From Terriglobia bacterium (GTDB lineage: Bacteria > Acidobacteriota > Terriglobia > Terriglobales > Acidobacteriaceae): 41,518 nt of DNA. How positions within the stretch are numbered: position 1 is the stretch's first letter; every line of letters begins with the position of its first letter. A model generated the notes under the pieces. That model was given only the letters and a program-made list of their open reading frames with translations. It did not search any database and was not told the DNA's origin. Shown here piece by piece: positions 1-7,254 of this stretch. The DNA lies in contig JAIQFF010000026.1 in NCBI GenBank assembly GCA_020073395.1, forward strand, positions 1-41,518. Reading direction: 5' to 3'. A program made the translations under genes and the position numbers.

Positions 1-1766
1 TGCACGCCGTTGGTGATGTGCCCGATGGGAACTTCTTCTTCGGGCTTGCCGGGATAGAGGCCGGTCCACATGTGCCGGGACACCTCGCCATGTAAAGCGG
101 AAACCGCGTTGGCGCGGCGCGCGAGTTTCAAACCCAGGACGGTCATGCAGAAGTCTTCGTTGCGATCGCCCGGATTCTCCCGTCCCAGTTCCATAAGCTT
201 GTCCTGGGAGATACCCAGAGCTTCGCGCAGGGGGCCCAGATGCTCTTCCATCAACTCGGCGTAAAAACGGTCGTGGCCCGCGGGCACTGGGGTGTGGGTG
301 GTGAAGACGGTTTCGCGGGAAACCCGGCGGACAGCATGATCAAAGGCGATGCCCTCGCTCTGCATCCGGTCACGAACTGCTTCCAGCACGGCGAATCCGC
401 TATGGCCTTCGTTCAGGTGCAGAACACCAGGTGTGATGCCCATGGCCCGGAGGGCGCGGAAGCCCCCAATACCCAGCAGCAGTTCCTGGCGGATCCGAAT
501 GCGCGAATCTCCTCCATATAAACGCGAGGTGAGTTCACGGTCTTCGGGATGATTGCCCTCGATATTGGAGTCGAGCAGAAGTAAATCGCAGCGCCCCACC
601 TTCATACGCCAGACTTTGGCCCGCAGAGCTGCCCCGCGGGTTTCTACCTGGACGGTGACGGGTTCGCCGTTCCGTCCGATGGCCGGTTCCATGGGCAACT
701 GGTTAACGTCGGTCTGGATGTACTCTTCCTGCTGCCAGCCGGCCCGATCGAGGCGCTGCCGGAAATATCCCTGGCCATAAAACAATCCGATGCCCACCAG
801 GGGTATTCCCAAGTCGGACGCACTCTTGACGTGATCGCCGGCCAGCACGCCCAGGCCGCCGGAGTATTCCGGAATGGAGACATGCAAACCGAATTCAGCG
901 GAGAAGTACGCCACCGGACGAGGCCGCAGAATGCCGGCGTGGCGGGCTCCCCAGGTCCGGTCGGCATCGAGATATTCGCGCTGTCGGCGATAGGCATAGT
1001 TGATCCGGCTGTGCAGCACCAGCTCACGGGCGCGGCGTTCCATCTCGGGCAGGGGGATCTCTGAAAGCAAAGCCACCGGGTTGTGATTGAGCTGCCGCCA
1101 GCGTACGGGGTCGAGGTCGCGGAATAAGCTGCTGGTGTCATGGTCCCAGGACCACCATAGGTTGCGCGCCAGCGTCCACAGCCGCTCCTGCGCGGGAGCG
1201 ATGAAGCGGTCCAGAGTACGGGCTTCACTCACCACCGACCCCACCTGGGCCGCAGCCTCAGCCAGCATCCGGATTTCTTCCTCGCGAAAGACTCGGGGGG
1301 TAATGGTTTGAACCACTAACACTCCCTGCAGCACTCCGCGATCAATCAGCGGAACTCCGAGGAACGATTGGTATGCCTCTTCTCCCGCTTCACTGAAATA
1401 CTTGAAACGGGGATGGTTTTTTACCTGTTCCACCGCCACCGGACCTACCCGTTCCGCGACCAGGCCCGCCAGACCCTCATGCAGCCCCATGCGAAGGGTG
1501 CCAATGCATTGGGGGCGAAGTCCCAGAGTCGCGGCCAACACCAGATTGGCCCGGTCCGGCTCCAACAGGTATGCGGAACAGACGTCGGTCTGAAAGCGTT
1601 TGGCGATCAAGGCGACAACGTTCATTAACGTTTCGGCCGAGTTGCCGCCCTCGGCGGCCAGGTTGCCGATTTCCTCAAGGGTCAGGACGTAATTTTCGTC
1701 GTGCGCGGGAGCGGGTTGGCTCATGTTCTGAATTATCTCGTCGTTGGCAGTCAATTTAGGATTCAT
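1..1766 (-). CDS. glgP: GAF domain-alpha-glucan (glycogen) phosphorylase fusion, 3' end outside window
   Basis: This gene reads leftwards and runs off the left edge, so about 588 N-terminal residues are visible. Residues of roughly 30-175 form a GAF-type sensor domain (FLGVPLIDRG, then GVLVVQ). After a short linker comes the DUF3417 segment of the TIGR02094 phosphorylases (LARNLWWSWDHD, then RWRQLNHNPV), and then the catalytic N-lobe with AYFSAEFGLH, SGGLGVLAGDHVKSASDLG, HLNEGHSGFA and TTHTPVPAGHD. The last visible residues, GHITNGV, sit mid-protein in this family, so the PLP-lysine half is missing. Such enzymes release glucose-1-phosphate from alpha-1,4-glucans in the cytoplasm. The start at 1766 is the furthest in-frame ATG; an ATG at 1724 is an alternative and neither has a strong ribosome site. 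The GAF fusion is unusual and suggests ligand control, which is inference. Confidence 0.93.
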   Translation of the reverse strand, partial: MNPKLTANDEIIQNMSQPAPAHDENYVLTLEEIGNLAAEGGNSAETLMNVVALIAKRFQTDVCSAYLLEPDRANLVLAATLGLRPQCIGTLRMGLHEGLAGLVAERVGPVAVEQVKNHPRFKYFSEAGEEAYQSFLGVPLIDRGVLQGVLVVQTITPRVFREEEIRMLAEAAAQVGSVVSEARTLDRFIAPAQERLWTLARNLWWSWDHDTSSLFRDLDPVRWRQLNHNPVALLSEIPLPEMERRARELVLHSRINYAYRRQREYLDADRTWGARHAGILRPRPVAYFSAEFGLHVSIPEYSGGLGVLAGDHVKSASDLGIPLVGIGLFYGQGYFRQRLDRAGWQQEEYIQTDVNQLPMEPAIGRNGEPVTVQVETRGAALRAKVWRMKVGRCDLLLLDSNIEGNHPEDRELTSRLYGGDSRIRIRQELLLGIGGFRALRAMGITPGVLHLNEGHSGFAVLEAVRDRMQSEGIAFDHAVRRVSRETVFTTHTPVPAGHDRFYAELMEEHLGPLREALGISQDKLMELGRENPGDRNEDFCMTVLGLKLARRANAVSALHGEVSRHMWTGLYPGKPEEEVPIGHITNGV

Positions 1767-2300
1767 GGCGCGGTTGTTCGCGCATCCCAATAGTGTAACC
1801 GCTGGAAGATGAAGCGACTAGTTTACGATGGTGGCTCCCCGCGGCCGGAGGCCACTGCAATCTCGATTTTATTGCTGGAAACTCCAATGACGGGCTGCCA
1901 AACACAACACAGTGCTGCACTTCTGGCGTTGGGCCTGCCCCCACGACAACGAAGTGCCATTTTGCGCCTAAATCCAGTTTGGGTTTCGTTCTGCGAAACC
2001 TTAGACGCTGGCACAAATCGAGTCCAATCGAATTTCTTTATGGGATTGATCCCAATCTTGGTTCGAGACGGAGAATAGTCAATGAAAGAATACCGAGGCA
2101 TCAGAATGGGCCAACGATTGGTCCCCGCGGGCGGCGACTACGACCGCATCCGCGACCTACAGTAGATTCTGTAGGTACGAATTGCGCAGTTGGCCGGAAA
2201 GCCGCACGGCCGCTATTTGCGTAAGCCACAGAAAAGACATGCAAACTGCTTTTGGCAGACTAACTGCAACAGGGCCTGGTGAACTTCCAGGAGGACGCGC
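1767..2300. other. Intergenic region without a recognised gene
   Basis: I find no convincing protein in this 534-base stretch between the divergent phosphorylase gene and the small protein at 2301. It holds two stem-loops: arms GGTTTCG/CGAAACC at 1982-2000, and ACCTACAG/CTGTAGGT at 2155-2176, a perfect 8-base stem with a 6-base loop. Neither is followed by a T-run, so they are not obvious terminators. They could be operators or RNA structures. The right end carries the sigma-54-like site listed separately. Confidence 0.5.
2252..2269 (+). promoter_or_regulatory. Candidate sigma-54 (-24/-12) promoter
   Basis: The sequence TTGGCA at 2252-2257 and CTGCAA at 2264-2269 places the invariant GG (2254-2255) exactly ten bases before GC (2266-2267), as in -24/-12 promoters. 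A start near 2279 would leave a leader of about 20 bases before the ATG at 2301. The match to the TGGCAC/TTGC consensus is good but not perfect, and a single site can arise by chance. No enhancer-binding activator gene is in the window. Confidence 0.35.
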
Positions 2301-2459
2301 ATGACTGAGATGCCTGGCCACGATTGGAAGGAACTGGCCGAAGCGGCCCGCGATGAGCAAGACCCGAAAAAGTTGATGAATCTCATTGATCAACTGAACC
2401 GCGCGCTCGAGGAGCATATGAAAGACCTGTATCCCCGCTCCGAGGAAGCAGCGAGCTAG
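2301..2459 (+). CDS. Small acidic helical protein, 52 residues, function unknown
   Basis: A strong ribosome binding site (AGGAGG at 2289-2294) lies six bases before this ATG, which makes the short gene believable. The product is 52 residues, charged and predicted helical (for example DQLNRALEEHMKDLY), with no cysteine, signal peptide or membrane segment. It resembles the short conserved hypothetical proteins often seen in acidobacterial genomes, but I cannot assign a family. The Shine-Dalgarno sequence is partly inside a small stem (CCTGG at 2275-2279 with CCAGG at 2287-2291), which could dampen translation. It stands alone, about 250 bases before the next gene, and a sigma-54-like promoter sits just upstream. 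Confidence 0.72.
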   Translation: MTEMPGHDWKELAEAARDEQDPKKLMNLIDQLNRALEEHMKDLYPRSEEAAS

Positions 2460-2706
2460 CGCACTTTCGCTTCGCCCCTATAAACAACTCTGGCACCTGC
2501 GCTTCGAGACTGCCGCGCCAGTAAATGTGCTAAATCCGCCGGTTGACGGTGGAGGCTTACTGAGCCTGCTGTTCGAATCCGCTGTCGAAGCCCCCCTTGC
2601 ATGTAAAATCCTTCACGTGACGCCAGCGTGCCGCAAACGCCGGTGTCAGGCGTACCGCCGTGACCTCGATCGCGTCCCCGCGCTCGAATCTGAATCGGAG
2701 AAAGCG

Positions 2707-3486
2707 ATGATGGCCGAGTGCGAAGGCAAGGTGACACTGGTGACGGGTGGGACCTCGGGCATCGGACGGGAGACATCGGTTCTGTTCGCGAAGCAGGGTG
2801 CCCGGGTCGTGGTCGCCGGCCGGCGTGAAAATGAAGGGAAAGCTACGGTGGACCTGATCCGCCGGGCAGGGGGCGAAGGAGTCTTCGTCGAGGCGGACGT
2901 TTCGCAGGCATCCGAGGTCGAGACCCTAATCGAAAAGACCGTCGCGGCCTTTGGCGGACTGGACTATGCCTTTAACAATGCCGGCATTGAGGGTAAGTGG
3001 GTGCCCATCGTCAAGCAAACCGAAGCAGATTGGGATCGAACGATTGACATCAACCTCAAAGGCACATGGCTGTGCCTGAAATATGAGCTTCAACAAATGC
3101 TGAGGCAAGGCCGCGGGGGGGTGATCGTCAATAACGCTTCCATTTCCGGGTTTATCGGAAGCTACGGATCGGCGACCTACGCGGCCAGCAAGCACGGGGT
3201 GTTGGCGCTGACCAAGGCCGCAGCTCTTGAGGTGGCGCGGAATGGAATCAGAGTCAACGCGGTTTGTCCGGCAGCCATCGAGACCGCCATGGCGGACCGC
3301 CTGTTCGGAGCACCCGAGGTCCGCAAGAAGGTGCTTGGGTTTTATCCCATAGGCCGATTTGGCGAACCGATCGAGGTGGCCGAAGCGGTCTTATGGATGT
3401 GTTCCAGCGCAGCCAGTTTTATGACCGGCCAAAGCCTGGTTCTGGATGGAGGTTTTCTCGCCGGTCCGAATGTGCCGCCAGAATAG
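2707..3486 (+). CDS. Short-chain dehydrogenase/reductase (SDR), classical type
   Basis: The 259-residue product is a classical NAD(P)-dependent SDR oxidoreductase of the FabG/glucose-1-dehydrogenase-like group. It shows the cofactor motif TGGTSGIG at residues 13-20, the NNAG motif, and a catalytic triad of Ser145, Tyr158 and Lys162 (YAASK) with normal spacing. The C-terminus ends in the usual GQSLVLDGGF segment. The open frame extends upstream to 2527, but those 60 residues are not SDR-like. The ATG pair at 2707/2710 is preceded by GGAG at 2697-2700, so I chose 2707. A TAAAAT box at 2604-2609 could be part of its promoter, but no good -35 partner is visible. The substrate cannot be told. The GH39 gene lies 36 bases downstream and may be co-transcribed. 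Confidence 0.92.
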   Translation: MMAECEGKVTLVTGGTSGIGRETSVLFAKQGARVVVAGRRENEGKATVDLIRRAGGEGVFVEADVSQASEVETLIEKTVAAFGGLDYAFNNAGIEGKWVPIVKQTEADWDRTIDINLKGTWLCLKYELQQMLRQGRGGVIVNNASISGFIGSYGSATYAASKHGVLALTKAAALEVARNGIRVNAVCPAAIETAMADRLFGAPEVRKKVLGFYPIGRFGEPIEVAEAVLWMCSSAASFMTGQSLVLDGGFLAGPNVPPE

Positions 3487-3522
3487 ACGAAGCAAAACTA
3501 ATACTCCCACCTACGAAATCTT

Positions 3523-5052
3523 ATGATCAAGAGAATGATCAAGCGCAACCGCAGTGTGCTGTTGCTGGTTCTATCTGCAATCCCGGGGTTCACTGGCGGG
3601 GCGGGAGCACAAACGTCGGTGAAGCCGTCCGAAGTTCTGGTAATTGACGCCTCGGCGCCCGCTCATCCCTTCCCGCATTTCTGGGAGCACATGTTTGGAT
3701 CGGGCCGAGCCAACCTGACTCTGCGCGAGAGTTACCGCAACGATTTGCGTCAGGCGAAACAAATCACAGAACTGCAATACGTCCGCTTTCACGCCATCTT
3801 TCTCGATGACATGGGCGTATACGACGAAGACAGCGCCGGCCACCCGATTTACAACTTCTCCTACGTTGACCAGGTCTATGACGGCCTTTTGCAGAACGGC
3901 GTGCGACCTTTTGTGGAGTTAAGTTTCATGCCCACGAAACTGGCTTCCAAGAATGCCCTGCATGCTTTCTGGTACCAGCAAAATGTTGCGCCTCCCAAGG
4001 ATTGGGCCAAATGGGATGACCTGATCTACCAGTTTACGAAGCATCTGGTGGATCGCTATGGCGAGAATGAGGTAGCGAAGTGGTACTTCGAAGTCTGGAA
4101 CGAACCTAATATCGATTTCTGGGTCGGCGATCCAAAACAGTCCACCTACTGGGAACTTTACGATCATTCTGTGGCGGCGGTTAAGCGCGTCAGCCCGCGT
4201 TTCCGCGTGGGTGGCCCCGCCACCGCACAAGCCGCCTGGGCCGACGCATTCATTCAGCATTGCGTCGAAAAACACGTTCCGGTCGATTTTGTTTCCACCC
4301 ACGTGTACGGAAATGACAGTGCGAAAGATGTGTTTGGCACGGATGAAAACATTCCCCGCGACCGCATGGTGTGCCGTGCGGTAAAGAAGGTGCATGATCA
4401 GATCGAGGCCTCGGCCCTCCCCAGCCTGCCGTTGATCTGGAGCGAGTTCAACGCCAGTTACAAGAACGAGCCGGAGATTACCGACTCCATATATATGGGT
4501 CCTTGGATGGCCGACACTATCCGCCAGTGCGATGGGCTGGTGGACGAGATGTCGTACTGGACCTTTTCGGATGTCTTTGAAGAGCAAGGCGTGGTGAAGA
4601 AACCTTTTTACGGTGGCTATGGTCTGATCGCGGCCGGAGGAATTCCCAAGCCGGCGTACGCGGCGTTCAAACTTCTGCACCGGTTGGGACGTGAACGCCT
4701 CGCTCTCGATTCCGATTCTGCCCTGGTGACTCGCGCCGCGGATGGTTCGCTGGTGTTGGCGCTATGGAACCTCATTCCGCCCGAACAAACGGGCGAAGCC
4801 AGGACGGTAGTCTTGCGGTTCAAGAATCTGGGCAGGGCGCATCATGCATCGATTTCCCGCGTGGACCGGGACCACGGTGATCCGCATCCCGCATACGAAA
4901 GAATGGGTTCGCCGGATTATCCGACCCAGGCGCAATTGCAGCAGCTGCGCGACTCGGTTCAGCTTGGCGCGCAGGAAGTTCAGGAGCTCAAGAGCGGTGA
5001 ACTCAGTCTAACGCTTCCCGCAAACGGCCTGGCAGTGATTGCAATCAAATAA
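3523..5052 (+). CDS. Secreted glycoside hydrolase, GH39 (beta-xylosidase-like)
   Basis: The 509-residue protein starts with a basic stretch and a hydrophobic segment ending in GAGAQ (residues 22-30), a likely signal peptide, so it probably acts in the periplasm or outside. The rest is a (beta/alpha)8 glycosidase of the GH39 type. FEVWNEPN places the acid/base Glu at residue 194, and IWSEFN places the nucleophile Glu at about 308. HVYGND and FVELSFMP also fit the family. The C-terminal 120 residues form a beta-rich domain, as usual. GH39 enzymes are mostly beta-xylosidases or alpha-L-iduronidases; the exact sugar is not known here. The start is uncertain, since a second ATG lies at 3535 and neither has a clear Shine-Dalgarno sequence. 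Confidence 0.88.
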   Translation: MIKRMIKRNRSVLLLVLSAIPGFTGGAGAQTSVKPSEVLVIDASAPAHPFPHFWEHMFGSGRANLTLRESYRNDLRQAKQITELQYVRFHAIFLDDMGVYDEDSAGHPIYNFSYVDQVYDGLLQNGVRPFVELSFMPTKLASKNALHAFWYQQNVAPPKDWAKWDDLIYQFTKHLVDRYGENEVAKWYFEVWNEPNIDFWVGDPKQSTYWELYDHSVAAVKRVSPRFRVGGPATAQAAWADAFIQHCVEKHVPVDFVSTHVYGNDSAKDVFGTDENIPRDRMVCRAVKKVHDQIEASALPSLPLIWSEFNASYKNEPEITDSIYMGPWMADTIRQCDGLVDEMSYWTFSDVFEEQGVVKKPFYGGYGLIAAGGIPKPAYAAFKLLHRLGRERLALDSDSALVTRAADGSLVLALWNLIPPEQTGEARTVVLRFKNLGRAHHASISRVDRDHGDPHPAYERMGSPDYPTQAQLQQLRDSVQLGAQEVQELKSGELSLTLPANGLAVIAIK

Positions 5053-5077
5053 CACGCATCGGGCTGGTCGGACACTC

Positions 5078-5291
5078 TAGTGTGGGTCGGACACTCCTGT
5101 CCGACGCCTTTGATGTTGATTTTGTTTTTGACCTTTGTAGCTCTCATCCGCCGGCCGGATGGGCTCTGCCCGCATGGTTTTGTAGCTCAGACTCAGCCGC
5201 GGAGGGCGAGGCCTCTCGACAGGCGGCGGGACGACGGCGCTACTGGAGAGCCGGGTCAAGGGCGGCGGGCGAGGGCGCCCGCCCCACACTA
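5078..5291. repeat. MITE-like intergenic element with 9-base terminal inverted repeats
   Basis: The 353-base gap between the GH39 and ABC transporter genes has no gene but holds a 214-base element. It is bounded by TAGTGTGGG (5078-5086) and CCCACACTA (5283-5291). Inside are perfect stem-loops: GTCGGACA/TGTCCGAC (5086-5105), CATCCG/CGGATG near 5150, and GGCGGGCG/CGCCCGCC (5264-5283). A second copy of GGTCGGACACTC lies just outside at 5066-5077. There is no transposase and no clear target duplication. It looks like a non-autonomous dispersed repeat that could also end transcription after the GH39 gene. Confidence 0.65.
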
Positions 5292-5405
5292 ACTTACGTA
5301 TAACTCTATGAGCCGACAAACCTTACGGGCTTGGCCGGCATCTACAGGTCACGCCGATTTTCGGTATAGCTTCTAGAAACCTCAGAACTTAGTTAGGATT
5401 CATGC

Positions 5406-7226
5406 ATGGCGGAGCAGCAGAGTTTCCTGAGCAGCTGGCAGGAGCGGCTTACGGCGCTCCGTAATACGCCGCCAGTCCTCAAGATTGTTTGGCAATCCGG
5501 ACCTGGGGTCGTGGTGTTTGGTCTGGTGGCTCGCCTCTTCGCTTCGTTGCTGCCGCTGGCGCTGCTCTGGATTCCCAAGCTGATCGTTGACGAGATCGTG
5601 CACCCGAAGTTCGCAGCGCACGTGATGTCGCCCCGGTTGTGGTGGCTGGTTGCGGGCGAATTCGGCCTCGCCGTGTTAGGCGGCATTCTCGCCCGCGCCA
5701 TTGATTATTCAGACTCGTTGCTGGCAGACAAATACACTCGCCACGTCAGTATTCAGGTCATGAAGCACGCCGCGGAACTTGACCTGATCGCCTACGAGGA
5801 TCCCGTCTTTTATGACCGCTTGGAGCGGGCGCGGGTGCAGGCAACCGACCGGCTGGGCATGATTCAGCAAATCGGGCGGCTGATCCAGTTGGTGATTACC
5901 ACCACCACTCTGTCGGTCACTATTATTGTTTACTCGCCCTGGCTGATGTTGATGCTGATTGCAGGAGTACTTCCAGCATTCCTGGGCGAAAGCCATTTTG
6001 CTTTTCTGGGGTACGCCAAGAATTTCCGCCAGACTCCGGTCCGGCGTCAGCTGGACTATCTGCGGCAGGTTGGGGGTAGCAAAGAAGCCGCGAAGGAACT
6101 CAAACTATTCGGACTCAGCCAGTTCCTCACCCAACGCTTCACCAGACTCTCCGACGGGATCTACCAAGAGAACGTCGCCCTGTCGCGGCGGAAATTGATT
6201 GCCGGAGCTTTCCTCTCCGTGATCGCGTTCATGGGTTACTACTCGGCCTATGTGTTCGTAATCTGGCGAACAGTCACTGGCGCGTTCAGCATCGGACTGT
6301 GGTACCTGCTGTCGGGCGCAATTTTGCAGGCCAGCAGCAATATTCAACAGATTTTCTCCACCGTTTCCGGCATCGCCGACCAGGCCCTCTTCCTGACCGA
6401 CCTGTTGGCTTTCTTTGATATGCGGCCGACGATCCAGTCCAAGCCTGATGCCCTGCCCGCTCCGCGGCCCATCGTCCGCGGATTTGAATTCCGCAATGTT
6501 TCATTTAGGTATCCGGGCAGTTCGCGCCTGGTGCTGAACGGTCTGAACTTCCATCTGCATCCAGGAGAACGGGTTGCGCTGATTGGCGAGAATGGTGAAG
6601 GGAAAACCACAATTGTTAAGCTGATCACGCGACTCTACGATCCCACCGAGGGCCAGGTGCTGCTCGACGGCGTAGACCTGAGGGAGTATCGTCTGGAAGA
6701 CCTGTATCGTGAGATTGGCGTTATCTTTCAGGACTTTATGCGCTATGAGATGACGGCGCGTGAAAACATAGCAGTGGGGCGGATTGAGGAAATCGACGAC
6801 CTGAAACTGGTCGAAGACGCCGCCCGGAAGAGCCTGGCCGACGCGGTCATTGCAAAGCTTTCCGGCGGTTACGATCAAATGCTGGGCCGACGCTTCGAGA
6901 CCGGTGTCGATCTCTCGGGAGGAGAGTGGCAGAAGGTTGCACTGGCGCGGGCCTACTTGCGCGACGCGCAACTTCTCATTCTCGATGAACCCACAGCCGC
7001 GCTCGATGCGCGCAGCGAGTTCGAGGTTTTCCAACGCTTCGCCGAACTCACCGCGGGGAAAATGGCGCTTTTTATTTCGCACCGATTTTCTACCGTGCGC
7101 ATGGCCGACCGCATCGTAGTCCTCGAAAACGGGAAGATTGCAGAAGAAGGAAGCCACGAACAACTGGCACGCCTGGGCGGGCGGTACAAGGAGATGTTCG
7201 AATTGCAGGCTGCCAGCTATCGTTAG
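5406..7226 (+). CDS. ABC exporter, fused permease and ATPase (half-transporter)
   Basis: The 606-residue protein has an N-terminal six-helix type-I exporter domain (about 30-340) and a C-terminal nucleotide-binding domain. ATPase motifs are intact: Walker A GENGEGKTT at 394-402, Q-loop IFQDF, signature LSGGEWQ at 503-509, Walker B LLILDEP at 523-529, and switch His559 (ISHR). The start is the ATG at 5406 with AGGA at 5395-5398. It should work as a dimer in the inner membrane. The next gene, 28 bases downstream, encodes a cyclic beta-1,2-glucan synthase-like enzyme, so export of that glucan, in the way NdvA/ChvA does in rhizobia, is a reasonable inference. Sequence alone does not prove the substrate; lipids or peptides are alternatives. 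Confidence 0.93.
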   Translation: MAEQQSFLSSWQERLTALRNTPPVLKIVWQSGPGVVVFGLVARLFASLLPLALLWIPKLIVDEIVHPKFAAHVMSPRLWWLVAGEFGLAVLGGILARAIDYSDSLLADKYTRHVSIQVMKHAAELDLIAYEDPVFYDRLERARVQATDRLGMIQQIGRLIQLVITTTTLSVTIIVYSPWLMLMLIAGVLPAFLGESHFAFLGYAKNFRQTPVRRQLDYLRQVGGSKEAAKELKLFGLSQFLTQRFTRLSDGIYQENVALSRRKLIAGAFLSVIAFMGYYSAYVFVIWRTVTGAFSIGLWYLLSGAILQASSNIQQIFSTVSGIADQALFLTDLLAFFDMRPTIQSKPDALPAPRPIVRGFEFRNVSFRYPGSSRLVLNGLNFHLHPGERVALIGENGEGKTTIVKLITRLYDPTEGQVLLDGVDLREYRLEDLYREIGVIFQDFMRYEMTARENIAVGRIEEIDDLKLVEDAARKSLADAVIAKLSGGYDQMLGRRFETGVDLSGGEWQKVALARAYLRDAQLLILDEPTAALDARSEFEVFQRFAELTAGKMALFISHRFSTVRMADRIVVLENGKIAEEGSHEQLARLGGRYKEMFELQAASYR

Positions 7227-7254
7227 TATTTGCGGACCATAGTGTTCACCGACA

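Noticed and set aside
2565-2590. tRNA T-arm-like GTTCGAATCC
   Set aside because: No acceptor stem, anticodon arm or CCA-end partner is found around it.
2527-2706. Upstream extension of the first SDR gene
   Set aside because: The extra 60 residues are not SDR-like, and a good ribosome site precedes the ATG at 2707.
3919-4680. Antisense open frame of 253 codons in the GH39 gene
   Set aside because: A shadow of the real gene, whose two catalytic glutamates are intact.
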